Positions 9,094-21,600 of a stretch of 64,000 nt of DNA are shown in pieces. The notes under the pieces are model-generated. The model worked only from the letters and a program-made list of their open reading frames with translations, did not search any database and was not told the origin of the DNA. The DNA is from Rostratula benghalensis (Eukaryota; Chordata; Aves; Charadriiformes; Rostratulidae): positions 500,606 through 564,605 of the forward strand of contig VXAI01000241.1 in assembly GCA_013399305.1 (NCBI GenBank), in the 5' to 3' direction. Both the position numbers and the translations under genes were made by a program. Numbering within the stretch: the stretch's first letter is position 1; every line of letters starts with the position of its first letter.

Positions 9094-12000
9094 GGCATGG
9101 AACTAGAACATAAACCACCAGGAAAACTTTAACCAGGTTCTAGGATTCCTTTCTCATGTTTTCATACATTATTTTCTGGATGGTAGCAGAAATAACAGAT
9201 TTTATTGCACAAAGCAGAAAAGCTATGTCAGAGCTACAGAAATTTTCAAAACACTTGAACTGTTTAAACAGATTCTCTTATTTGTTACTCAAACAGCTGT
9301 ACAACAGCTAGGTGACAGGATGCACTAGCTCGGAGGTTCCTGCAGGCTTTCTTCAAGTAAGAAAACCCTAAATTTATTACTTGTTTCCCAAGCAGTAACT
9401 TCACTTTTCTGAATAGTTCATGTTGCATAATTGTCTTCCAAGTTTCTGTCAGAAATAGTAATCGCCATGTTATTATAGTGCCAAAAAGGTAATTAAAAAC
9501 TGGTTAGCATAACAGTCAAATTTTCTCCAAAGCAACTGCAAAAGATCAAGTCACTGATTTCTTGTTCTTTAATTTAAACTGCAGAAATATAAACCAGAGA
9601 TTGCTATGCATCTACAGCAAGTCTTTTAAATATCCTACACAGATACTTGTTTGTAGTAGAAATGCTTTGCTCAGTCAGTTGGTTATACAGGGTGTTATTT
9701 TGCCATTGAAAACAAGGCAGGAGGTAACATGTCATATGGAAAGGCAATAACAGACTTTATGCTGCCACAGGCATGCGCAGCATATAAAATCTCTGAAGAG
9801 ACAATTACACAATCATTTCCAGGCTTATGGAAATATCACTCAGCCATTTGATTGACTGTGAGATGCAGTAATCACTTCCTTAACAGTTTTTGAAGAGTGA
9901 AATAAATCACTAACAGCATTTGGTGTTAATTTGGCAACTTTCCCTACACCCTATCACAGGAGAACTGGAAAAACAAAACAAACCAACTGGATAGGGCAGC
10001 ATTCAGCTGCAGCACAAGGACTCTTCATGCTATACATTTAGTTATTCTAGGGGTGATAACAAGAAAGAACAAGCATCAGATGAGATAGGAATTCACAAAG
10101 TTTATTTCAGCTACAAGAGCAGTAGATCACAATGACCCTTGCTAGAATTGCATCAAGATTTAATTTTGTAAATCTAAACTTTCAGTAAATCCAGATCTTA
10201 TGGGGGACCAGGGCAGGGGGATACATATACATATATAAATCAAACATAGTCCCTTTTGTCAACCAGCAGTCTTTGATGTCCATAGCAAAAGATCAATTAA
10301 GAATCTTTCTTACTATACACGATCTCAATTTATGGAGATGATTAAATCACAATAGTGTACCATTTAAAATATGCAATTGATGCTACTAAATTTCAAAACA
10401 ATGTTTTTCACCTGTGTGGCATTATTTAACTAACATAGTACACCACAGTCGATCTGCTGTCAGAAAGCAAGTTGATTTATAGTGTGTTTTTCACTGGAGA
10501 CAGGGAGGAAACATGGACATCTATTGCATGTTTGCTACAAAATACTTTAAAACGTGGTGCATGCTTTCCTCTTGCACTACCAACTCCCAGAGCAGGGTAA
10601 TCTAAAAAGACGTAATGTAGGGATCAAGCTTTTGCTTGTTTTAAAGCAGGTACCTAAAGATATGATACAGTTTTCTAACAAGAGTTACACCTTTAATATC
10701 AAGGTATAAAACAAGAGAATTAATGGTTCGATTTAGTACCCTAGAAATTTTTTCAGTATTGCCTCTTGATTTTGTATCTAACCTGACTGACTACAGTAAT
10801 ACTGAAACTTGTGAAGCTAAAAGTAAATAATAAATTGATCAGCCTAAGGATTTGTTTATATTCAGGCTAGCACATAATTTTACATGTCTAAGACAAAATT
10901 AAAAATCCTGTTACAAAATTCTGGCCGGTGAGAGAAGCAAGACTAATACTCCTAGTTAGAACCCTGAAATAAAACCTGACAGACGAAAGACAGTTAATTA
11001 TCCTCTATTGATGTGTTGCTGAGTACATTATTATATCACAAAGACATCTTAAACATCCCTTAAATGACTTCTCCAAACAATATTCCTGGGAGATGGTGTC
11101 TCCCTGGGATGAGGAATACATGATTAAGAAAAACCATTACATTTTCAGAAGCATGATTATAGTCAGAAGCATTGCTGTCAATGGTAATTTTAGCACTCAT
11201 TACTCAGCAGGGCTCCATGTGGCTTGCCATGGCACTGTAGAAAGTCAATACCTTGTTTCCTCCATGCTTTATATATGCAGTTTTAAAGAAAATACAAGAA
11301 CTGTATCCTGTAGAAGCCAATATTTCTTTGATGTTATTTTTAGACAGGTGACTAGCTTTACAGTCAGTAAGCCAAGTTCATCAATCCTACTGCTTTCTGA
11401 GCTGTTGCTGCAGCATGATACCCATTTTGACAGAGCCCAGCCAAGAAGTCACTGACTAAAATAGAGAACTTGAAATCAAAGAGGGGATCTGAATTTCCAT
11501 TTTAAGAACTGAATTTGCTCTTAAATGTGAACTATTTTAATCTAATAGATATCATTTTTCATAGTTGAATATTGAGGAACAAATTTTCTTGCTTGCTAGC
11601 TCAAAGACACAAGGTGCGAATGAAACTTTCACATAAAGGATGATATCACTTAAATTTTATTACAAAAATAAATATTCCCTTAGTGTTTATCTTAACATTT
11701 CTCTTTTGGTTTCAGATTTCTGTTCCTTGCTGTTTGTCGTATCATTAACGTATCAGTGTCAGTCTGCTTGTTTGAAAATAATTGTGTTTATCCCTTGATA
11801 AACCAAACAGTAGAATCATAAGAAACATAAAGCACTCCAGTAAATCCAGAGGTTTTGCTTGGAAATGCTTACTTAAGTCCTTTAACTATTGTCAACTTTT
11901 TGCCTCATGGTAGTGGTAATGGTGTTGAAGCCATGATGTACCAGGAAAATTAAGTGTTGTGGATGTAGACAGAAGTTATTTTTAAGCTGTATACATTTGA

Positions 12001-12604
12001 CAGCACATGCATGTTTTTTTCCAGAGAAACTGTCTCTGTTATTCACCTGTACTTGCTTTTGCTTGCAAATCATCTACACTGCATCTGCATTCTTGCTTGC
12101 ATAAGCATTAATACCCTCTTCCTTATGGCTGAGACCCCTTCAACTTCCAGTGAGAAGGAGGTTACAATGTCTACTATTTTCCCATCTTACTCTACTTTCT
12201 TTCTGTTGGATTGTAGGGGTTTTTGTATATATAAAAATGAGAAGTGAGAGTACATACAAAGCAAAGGTATGTATAAAAATGTACAAGTGAGGGTACGGGA
12301 GGGTAGAAAATAAACAAAATAAAAACCTATGGAACATAACAGAAAGGATGAAAGATCAGGGATAACTCAAATTTAAGCAGTGACTCTTTATCCTTATCAG
12401 TACTATGACAGCCAGAAGATTGACCCAGATGTCTCAAACATAGTCACATGCTGCATGAGATATAGCTGAGCAAAATCCTGATGCTTCTTCTGTAAGACAA
12501 AATTTGTCATAAATATTTTATGACTTGAATAAACCCCACTGTATCCTTCTTCCTTCAACAGCATGCCTGGAAACAGACTACTACAATAACACTTAAGGAC
12601 ATAG

Positions 12605-12683
12605 AAAGAGGCAAGGGGGGAAGAAGGGGAGGGGATGTGAGGGGTGGGCAGAGCAGGGAAAGGAAGGGAGGGGAGGGGAAGGA
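12605..12683 (+). repeat. G-rich purine tract (G-quadruplex-capable)
   Basis: About 80 bases of almost pure purine on plus, with repeated runs GGGGGG, GGGG, GGGG, GGGG, GGG and several AGGGGAGGGG units. Four or more G-runs lie within short loops, so both quadruplex and triplex (mirror-repeat) structures are possible. Confidence 0.85.
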
Positions 12684-12994
12684 TTTTCCAAATACTAAGA
12701 GCACAAATGCTTCTTGCCTTCTACCCACTCTACAAGGGTAACCCTCCAGGTTAAAGTCACCTATGGTGGCTCAGTTGGTGAAAGATGTTTAGGTAGAAGC
12801 ATGGCAGCTATACATGAAACTACTCTTGTCCCTGATGCTAGCTTTAGTCACACTTCAAGTAACAGTAAGGTAATTGTGGCATTTTAAAAAGTGGCATAAC
12901 AGTAAAAATCTAAGGTATACTGGAATCAGATTCCTATTAATGACATTCATCATGCAAGAGAGGACTACATGTACAGTTCCTGGTGTTCTCCTAG

Positions 12995-13103
12995 AAGAGC
13001 TTCTGAAGCCATTTCTTGCTGTAACCGCCAGTCTGGACTGCATTTTCACTGGGCTGGCAGAACCTTTGTTGTGTGAAATTGCAGACAGTGTATTTTATCT
13101 GAA
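12995..13103 (+). other. possible plus-strand exon (unrecognised)
   Basis: A good acceptor (TTCCTGGTGTTCTCCTAG) is followed by 109 bases open in one frame and a donor reading CTGAA then GTGAGTT. The frame includes KPFLAVTASLDCIFTGLAEP. It starts in phase 1 and ends in phase 2. If the donor is not used, the frame ends in TGA three bases later. It lies on the opposite strand from most other exon candidates here, so one set must be chance. No family is recognised. Confidence 0.15.
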
Positions 13104-13304
13104 GTGAGTTGTGTAATTTACTGAAAACTTCAAAACCTGCTATGCTGTGCTCGAAAGCAGTGCATAAAAGAAGGTTGGGGGAAAGAACCAAAGCTCAAGA
13201 GAAATGGGTGTACTACTGAGGAATAAAACTCTGAGAACTGATGAACTTCAGTCAAGTATCACTGAATTAAGGGTTCTGACAGAGCGTGGCACAGCAAGAG
13301 CCTG

Positions 13305-13600
13305 GCTTAGCTTGTCTTCTTGTCCTGTCACCACTGAATAAAGACTGGCCCCATCCTTTTGACACCCACTATTTAAGTACTTATAAACATTGATCAGATG
13401 CCCCACTCAGCCTTCTCTTCTGCATACTAAAAAGACCCAAGTCCCTCAGCCTCTCCTCGTAAGAGTGATGCTCCAGGCCCCTAACCATCTCTGTAGTCTT
13501 CTGCTGTCCCCTCTCCAGCAGTTCTCTGTTCTTGTTGAACTGGGGAGCCCAGAACTGGACACAGTACTCCAGATGGGGCCTCACCAGGGCAACGCAACAA
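13305..13600 (-). mobile_element. CR1 LINE fragment (antisense)
   Basis: It reads as reverse-complement CR1 from the end of ORF2 into the 3' region. It has the family signatures CTTGTCCTGTCACCACTG, CCCAAGTCCCTCAGCCTCTC, CAGTTCTCTGTTCTTGTTGA and CAGAACTGGACACAGTACTC. On minus, one frame of about 67 codons is still open and reads [14 protein letters not shown], the typical CR1 ORF2 C-terminal peptide. Both ends are truncated and the terminal tail is not seen. Confidence 0.9.
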
Positions 13601-15509
13601 GTACTAAATGCTCTTGGAGATAGTCCAAGTCATGTGAAAACACTGACTCCTGCAAGGGTTCAGCCTGTGTCTCGGCCAGCATCATGAAGACACAATGTTA
13701 AAAGGCATAACTGAAATTCTTCTGAACTTCAGGACATGATCCATGTTGGTTCAGACCTCACCTGAATACTACTTTCCAGATTTATCTATGAGAAATAGAA
13801 ACTAGTGTCACTGTCTTCAATTTCATGCAGCTCTGGTTATATTTTTTTTCCTATAGTTCTGAGCAGTGTATTTGTAAGCAGAAAATATGCTAGTAAAGTA
13901 AAGCTTGGGGATTTTAATAAAGACTGGTTGTTACTTAAAATCAGTTGCATTTTTAGGGTTATTTATACACTTCATTTGCACTGGGAGGTACTTGATTTCC
14001 TAGTGCAGTATTGAGAAGTAAGCCCATATTTAAGTGGCATTTGAAATTCCAAATAACAAAGCTGGTTTGAAGCTTTAGTTTGGTTGATAATTTTTTCTGT
14101 GGGTTTTTTTTCCTAAGAATACAATTCTGGAAAATATTTCATCTGTTCCTCCAGAGTGGCTCAAGTAAGCAAAACTCATCGGTAATGAGGATGGTACCAG
14201 TGAAAACAAGTCACACACAGAAGCATACCTCCTAAAAGAATAAGAAATCCCATGCTGGAACAGATTGCCATCTATTCTGGACCAGTCAGGAGGGAGCAGT
14301 AGTTATATAAAATAAGAAGAAGCATACCTGATTGACACATATGATCCCACTACCTGGACTTTAGAAAAAGAGAAATCCTCCTGAAGGTTTTCTTAATTTC
14401 CCCATTAGTGACCATGTTTTGAAATTCAAGAAGCAACAGACCTGTCCTTCCGCCTTAAATAATGAATAGCGGAATATTCACTGCCCCTTTTTACATGCTC
14501 AAGGCTTAACCGTAAATGTAAATATTGCCTCTCTCCTTGAGCTACAGATATTAAAAATCTAGGGTTCATCTTGCAAGTTTCTGGATTTAATGGTTACGCT
14601 TCATTTCAGTAAATACGCTATTCCACTTCAAAATTCCCTTTTGAGGAAGATGGTCTTCCTGTGGAAGCAGGAAGCCTGTGGAATTCGAGACACAGAATTT
14701 TTCATTTAATGGATGCTAAAAGTGGAATGACTGAATCTAAACTTGAGGGTCACTGGTCAGGTGTTAACTACAGAGCAGTTTCAGGAAACCCAGCAAGTTT
14801 GAATATCACAGTATGTTCCTCATTGCAAAGCTACGGGCTATGAGCCTTAGATATTCTGTTCAAAATACAGAAGCTAAAACCCATGATTGGTTTTCAGCGT
14901 TTTAATTTTAATTTCACTGAAAATTCTCAGGTATGAATAAAAATCACAAAGTAAAAAAGGGTATTTCCAAAAAGTAGAGTCTCTGCTTTTCATGTATCTT
15001 TTATCTCTCAGCGTTGAAGTTTCATAAACCCTCCTCGTGGTTCTAAATTCTGACATAAGCTGAGTTGGTTCCTCATAAACCAACAGTCAGGAGACAAGGA
15101 CAAGCATCATGCTGCCCTTGATCCTTTTCTCCAATGAAAACTGTTAAAACAAATCCAGTAAAATATGAATTATACTCTTCTTGCTTTTGCTACTAGTATA
15201 GTGACACCTGCTGTCTTATTCTGCCTAAAATCTCAGAGAACCTTCACATAGTAATTCTAGTTAATCATAATGATATTTCCCCAAAGTACATTACACAGGC
15301 TGTCTCACTCAACTGCCAGATTTTCAAGTTTTCTATCAAGACTAAGAAACTGTCAGGGAAGTTACAATAGCAGAGTGCTTTCCCTGACCACCTAGATGCT
15401 ATCGTTATAGCATACAACTGATGTGATTATGGCAGACACCTAAACTGAGATATGGTTAAAATGAAAAATACTGCTCCACACAGATGCAATAAATAGCTCA
15501 GTTCCTCAC

Positions 15510-15597
15510 CATGCTTGCTATGACATTAACCAAAATAAGATCCTCAAGAGTTTGCATCTTCTGTCTCTTAAACTGAGGTAATAGTCCTTTAACAATT
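15510..15597 (-). other. possible exon (unrecognised)
   Basis: Minus strand: a pyrimidine tract (TTGGGTTTTTTCAATAAAAAG) is followed by 29 open codons and a strong donor reading ATG then GTGAGG. The peptide includes LLPQFKRQKMQTLEDLILVN, which looks protein-like (mixed charge, Leu-rich helix). The start phase is 2 with this acceptor. A nearer AG at 15587 would give phase 1, which would match the end of the candidate exon at 18047-18101. I do not recognise the family. Confidence 0.25.
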
Positions 15598-18046
15598 CTT
15601 TTTATTGAAAAAACCCAAGAGCACTGGATGGTAAAAAGCACGTATATTAATTTTCTCAGAGGCAATGAAAACATAAGATTTCTACCAGTTTGACAAAATG
15701 TGTGCCTTTTGGCTCCCACTCAATCAGCACAATATTACATGTTATCTGTGTCTTTGTGGCCTGATCACCACTTTCATATATCCCTAAATCAGACAACTGC
15801 CAAGTTGCCAGTTCAGGCTATAATGCCATTTCCATTAATCTGAATTTTCAACATACTAATGGCAATATGATATTCAACTTCTACACTTAAGCACATTAAG
15901 AACCACTTTAATTGTTTTTACAGAGCAGAGGATGCAAAAAAAATCCCAAACAAGCAGCTCCCAAGAGCAAGATAAATCCTCGCCTACTTCTCTCATTTAA
16001 TAAAACACTTCACTTCCAGCCGTAATGTGAGTGCAAAAAGGAGCAGACTGCTCTCCAGTGTGGCAGAATGCAGGGAGTAGATATGCTGTGAGCAGACTGG
16101 CAGTCTACTAGAAGAGGAAACACGCGAGCACAGGAATGCATATTTATGCTGTCAGTTGGCTGAAGTAAGAAAAACACCCCATCTCCTTGAACAACAGTGT
16201 GGCCAAGGAGAAGAGTATCCCAGCCTTCTCAGATTGGCTCAGATTTCATTGGAGCTTTCTTCAGCCTCAAGGAGTCCCTGCAAAACTTACCATGAAACCC
16301 ATTATGCAGGCACCACATCCCAGGCAGTATATGCCTCCCTACAGCTGTGTCCTACACTGACACCCGGTGGCTCTGGGCAAAATAACAGCAATCTCAAAAT
16401 ACGCTGCGACGGACACCTCACTTGTCTAGTGGGTCAAAAAACAAACCCTCCTCGGGGATGTTTAGCTGTCCTTGTCCACTTAACAAAAGACACGATGCAG
16501 ACACAAGCATGTGCATACAAAGCTGACGTAGCTGTCAGCTTCTTCTGTAATGTGAGCTTTTGTGAATGACCATCCTTTGAAAACCGGGTGATTATTCAGG
16601 ATTTCACAGAATGTGAAAAAGCTGTTCAGATAGATTGTTGATTCATACAAAGTCCAAGACATGTGTTCATAACCTTGATGAAGCGAGTTCATGGCTACCA
16701 TCTTTAGAAGGATGTGCTTTTTCTAATAGTGTAGAACATTTGTTCTCGAGAGGATAATGTCCTTTGCCTGCAGAATGCTATCCATATAAAAGGGAAATAT
16801 CTCCTTTTGCATGGGACTAACAAATGCTGAAAACTGAGGCTGATTAAAGTCTTTTTCATTGCGAGATGTTGTATCCACTTTGTCTGAACGCTCTCAGCAA
16901 ATAAATTCTTTGGCTCTTTGATCTCCTTTTAATTAAGTAGAATTTCCTGTTGTTTGGTGCATACTGAGATAAGCAGAACTCTCATTTATATATGTTGCTG
17001 ACTCTCTGAATAGGTTGTAAAACCACAAAAGGTTTGCGTAGACAATAGTGAATCCTACAGCTAGAACTTAAATTTTCAGAATAAGTGGGAAAGTAGTAAT
17101 TATTGTCATTTCACAGTTTAATATTTTTAAATGTTCCTCTGGTCATTTTCAAAGAATGAGTGACATGCTGTGGGACAAAACCCCATATCAAGTTATAGAA
17201 TAAGAAGGCTTGTTCTTACAGATATATTCCACCAGGATATTTTTTACCAAGTCCACCACCTGCACTAAAGTGTTACATGTGATTTCTATAGAAAGCTGGT
17301 GACACAGAGATCATGGACCTATTAGAACCCAAGAACACCTGTATATATGGTGTAATGTGCAGAGGTAAATGTAAATATATTAGTAATTTGGAGAATGTTA
17401 GACTGAACAAAGGCATAATCTGATAAAAAATACTTTAAAAACCCAGAGACCCATGTGAATCATTTGTATAGCTCACACCTGCTGATTAATTTTGAAGTAA
17501 AGGGGGAGACACAATTAGGTCCCAAAATACTTTCCTTTTATGAGAACCAACAAATCAAAACACCAGAACAGTATGAAGAGATAGTGGAAACAAATGACTG
17601 TTCAGACTGTTCAGGGTAGTGCTTATAGGTCTGCTGTTACCTATAAGCTAGAACTTCATGCTTACTCTGTTTTTTTTCTAATCTTTCAATTAAATGTTTG
17701 AGCTTAAAAGGCCTTTGGAACCGTTACAGGACCTTTTTCTTTCAGAAACGTTCAGCGTACCAGGAGCTGGAAGATGAGGTGAACCAAGTGAAGCTGAAAA
17801 TGCTCTCACTCTCTCTTTGCATCTCTAAGCAACTCATCCTTCTGGGTTGAGGGAGCACATTTGCTAAATCCACAACAACAAATTACGAATGTGGGGAGTT
17901 ATCTCAGACAACACCGAGTCTGAATGCAAAGATAAGCACAAATTGGTACCACTTTGTAAGAAGCAAAGGGAACAAACAACCTACAGGTCTGGGGAAGGCC
18001 TCTGTATAACATGTCAGACGAAACAGGTTTCTGCGTCTTTTCTTAC

Positions 18047-18101
18047 CTTTATGCAGTAGCACAGTTGTAATCCCACTGGCAATCACGTAGCAACTTGTGA
18101 A
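18047..18101 (-). other. possible exon (unrecognised)
   Basis: Minus strand: the acceptor ends ATTGTTGCAG, 55 bases follow with a single open frame (FTSCYVIASGITTVLLHK plus one base), and the donor is strong (AAAG then GTAAGAA). The start phase is 0 and matches the end of the candidate exon at 19663-19744. The end phase is 1. The segment is short and hydrophobic, without a recognised domain. Confidence 0.25.
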
Positions 18102-18500
18102 CTGCAACAATTTTGAAGGCATCAAAATAAGGGTAAAAGTTGTGTCTAGATTTAGACGCAATTTAGATTTGTGCTTAGTTATGGAACAACCTTTCAGAAG
18201 AGGTTAAGGAAATTCAAAGTCTGATGCTCAAACACCTTTCTTTGGAACAAACAGGACTTTCTGTTCCCAAATCTCTGCTGATCTTCTCATGCCAGCATGA
18301 TTTTAATAGATATTCACCCACTGATGAAATACCAGAAGCTCTGGGGTCCAGACTTCTGTAAATAGAATGAGTGCAAATACGTTTTACTAAGAGTCTTACT
18401 CTTACAGCCCGGCAAATCAACGTTCTCTTCTCATCTATTTCTGTTCTTTTCAGGGTGATATATTTTGCCTTGCTTGTTAAAAAAGATTACATCTAACTTT

Positions 18501-18623
18501 TGTTCCCCTTTCTTCCTGTCATGAAGCTTATTGTGGCAAAACTAATGAAGGCTGCACCTGGAGCAGAACACAAGGCTAAAGTGGAACAGGCCAGTCTTTT
18601 CTTCTTTCTCTCCTCACATTCTC
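18501..18623 (+). repeat. copy A of a duplicated ~124-bp block
   Basis: It aligns with 22825-22948 from TGTTCCC to CATTCTC. The central 80-odd bases (from GTGGCAAAAC to TCTTTCTCTC) have about 10 differences and no indels. One frame is open in both copies, here reading IVAKLMKAAPGAEHKAKVEQ. Five of ten differences fall at third codon positions of that frame, a mild hint of coding constraint. No donor-like GT follows in either copy. It could be a duplicated exon or an uncharacterised low-copy repeat. I do not recognise it. Confidence 0.75.
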
Positions 18624-21600
18624 TTTTTCCCCCAAGTCCTGAAAAAAACACCTACCTATTATTTAAAACTGGAGGAAATGGAATACTTAGTCATCTACTC
18701 CCTACTGAAATCAATACCAGTTTAGTGACTCCTGTGAGTCTGACCTCATTTCTCCTTTCATCCACAGCTGAACATGAACCTGGATGCAAAGGGACTAAAG
18801 ACTAAATCCAAATTTCTGATCTGAATCATGGTGAAAGCTCTTATCTTTACAGAAAATCGGAAGTCTTGGGAACTCAGAAGTTTGACAACCAGGGTAGACC
18901 TGGTAAATACTAATCCTTCTCAGTTTGTCTGCCGTACAAGGGCATGCTTGACATAGAAATTACATGAAAAGTTGTGCCAGATGTGAATGTTATTATACTA
19001 AGTAACTTGCTCACTCTCTTCTTTTCTTGATGTCAGCTCCAGCCACATCTTTACAAAAGGAAACAATACAGAAAAAAAATCTATCAGCAAGAATTATTGA
19101 TTTTTCTGCATATTCTTCATGCGGAAGCCAAGAAACTGGAGTGACATTTTTAGGGCCATCTAGTAGGAATTGAAATATATGCCAGACAGTTGACTTCCTA
19201 TCTTCAGGAATCCATTAGGCTAGGTTACTTTTTCTGAATCACAGAAAAAGCCCTAAATTATTAGCACGCTAAACATCTGACTCTTGGGAAATATCACCGG
19301 AGTTCATGAGTTTTATCTAAAGACTGCAACAGACAGTACAGTGACAAAAGCAAGTGATGGCAGTGTACACATGACAGGTATAAAACTAGTGTAAGATCTG
19401 CTTTATACTATTCACCTTCTCTATACTGGCATGCTCACATGCGCACAGTGTATCTCAAGTCAATCGACAGGAACACAGTCCTACTATCTCACAGAAACAC
19501 TCGAAGAACATGCAGACTAGGAAAAGTTATGTGACAAGAGGGATAACCACTGAGAAAAGAGGAATACAAACATCATGGAAAGCTCCTAGCTTCACAGAAG
19601 TCATCTGGAGCCTCAGAGTCTGGCAGGAGCCAGTTAGTGCCTGAGACGTAGCAGCCTGTTACCTGTAATGTCAACTCTGCCAACAACCTTGCTTGAGCCA
19701 TGGAAAGGTAGAGCTCCCCACAATAAAGCAAGATCATTGGTACACTGAAATGACCTAACAAGAGTAAGAAGAGAGGAAAAGCACAAAATTTTCTACTGCG
19801 AAAGTTGTAGCTGTAAGTTAGAACAACTCATCAGAAGTAATATTAATGCAACTGAAAGGAAAGACCATAGCAAGCCTGTCACATGTTCTGTATTTCCCCA
19901 GGAAATGTAGGCTGATATTCTTAGTTCTGAGCAAAACTCCAAGTGGATGGAAAAGAAACAACTGAACAGATTTAGAGCACATGAGATGACAAAAGAGCAC
20001 CTTGATCCATTAAAGTAATAGGGGGGAAACCTTTTATATACGTAGCAATAAAAAGCCCATACAGAGGGATTACTTCTAAATTAGGCTCTGCTATTTAATC
20101 AAAATATAAATCTGTTTTCAGATTTTGTGAAGCTGCTTCCAAGGAGGGTCACCCTCAGCTTGTTGAAGCTACACAAGATCTAAGAAGGAGAATCATCCTG
20201 CTATATACCCATCATTAGTCATCAGCTACAGTTGTGGCTGGAAGAGCAATGCACAACACTGATAGTCAATTTCTTTCTTTTCTCCATTTCAGACATGTAA
20301 TGTTACCAGTTTGGGGGTTTTTTTCAAAGTGTTTCAGTTTTTAACAAGATGTGAAAGGGCTGGTGAACATTAAAGTAATGAATTGCCCATTTCAACTGCT
20401 TTCCACTACATAGATCTTCCCATTAATCATCTCCTGTAGAAATGTAATTTTCAGCTAATTTCCTAGGGGTTTTTTGTCACAAAAAAAATTTGAAATGTTT
20501 TTAAACAAGTTACAACTAATTGATTAGGGCTTCAAGTTGTTTGGTACATGAGCTGAAACTTGAATATCATCAAGCTCTTCCTTTCCTGATTTCACAGAGA
20601 GACCTCTTTGTGCTTCTCTGGTGTTAATAGCAATTAGTGTGTTCTCTTCCAGACATTTCCACATAGAACTTCTAGATTCTTCCCACACAGCTAGAGTATC
20701 TGGCAGAGTGAAGGTCAACCTTTTATATCTAACTCTCAAGAACTTCCATTAAAAAAAGTATAGGGTAGTTAGCCAATGAGAGCCTTTGATTCCTTGCTCT
20801 ATCAGCTACCTACCAACAAACCTTACTTTGGCAGCTGGCCATCAAGCGATTTGTCAAGTATTATTTTACTGTTGGGTGTACATCAAAAACAAAGGCATGT
20901 ACAAAGTTAACCACCTGTTTTATGACAGACACTTTTGAAGTGGGGCTTCTCTGGCTTAAGAGTGAAAAATATTTAAAACACTTTTTCGCTAGGAAAATAT
21001 GCTCCAGTAAGACAACGAATAATGCAGAATTTGTGCCAACTTTCCAACTGAAAATGGACTTCCTACTAGAACAATAACAATTTTTAAATATTCCTTGTTT
21101 TTATGAAGACTTCAAAAGGAATTAACATCTTCTGTAAGAACGGGGATGGATGAGATTTTTTAAAATGTTCAACTGGATATTAAACTCTAAAATATCAACA
21201 CAATATATTTTCAGTCACTCAAAACAGGGGTCTTTCGTAGGCTTTAAAAAGGCATGTCTGGAAATATAACTAGAGATGTCAAATACCTAAGCTATGATGG
21301 AGACTGACAATAGAGAGATCTGAAAGTGAGGCAGATGGAAAATACTGTGCTAAGCAGACACTATTTCCTGACATCAGGTTCTCACAACAGTTCTGTAGAG
21401 CCTGGAAGTACCTAGAAATGTAATTACTGCTGGGAATACACAGTTTTTTTCTGGGAACCTGAATCACACACTGTTCAGTCAGCAACATTTCAGAAAGTAG
21501 CCTGAGAAAAAAATCTCTGCTATGATATTATCAGCTGAGAAATAGTGATCCTCCTAGAGCACTGATGCGATTATTACAGCTTCTGGGAACAGAGAAAGAG

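Larger units (their letters stand above)
6473..13304. other. AT-rich sequence without a recognised gene
   Basis: Apart from the tandem duplication, simple tracts and one weak plus-strand exon-like segment listed separately, I see nothing recognisable. Short minus-strand donor-like sites near 6836 and 7639 each follow 13-17 open codons, which is no more than expected by chance. A 120-codon open frame at 11093-11455 starts with GTG and has no recognisable family. Confidence 0.6.
13601..18500. other. AT-rich sequence without a recognised gene
   Basis: It contains the candidate exons at 15510-15597 and 18047-18101, listed separately. A GTAAGT donor on minus near 16286 is preceded by a good acceptor, but no frame is open across the interval. 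A plus-strand segment from 17746, after CTTTTTCTTTCAG, reads KRSAYQELEDEVNQVKLKM before a stop at 17848-17850. It is coiled-coil-like but isolated. Nothing else stands out. Confidence 0.55.

Noticed and set aside
11093..11455. 120-codon open frame on plus
   Set aside because: It starts with GTG. Several frames of this length are expected by chance and nothing is recognisable in it.
16286..16380. Minus-strand interval with a good acceptor (TTATTTTGCCCAG) and a strong donor (ATG then GTAAGT)
   Set aside because: All three frames contain a stop, so it cannot be an internal coding exon. A non-coding exon remains possible but unsupported.
20524..20739. 71-codon minus-strand frame ending in a stop, protein-like in composition
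   Set aside because: The acceptor is only fair, no poly(A) signal lies nearby, and its phase does not fit the neighbouring candidates.
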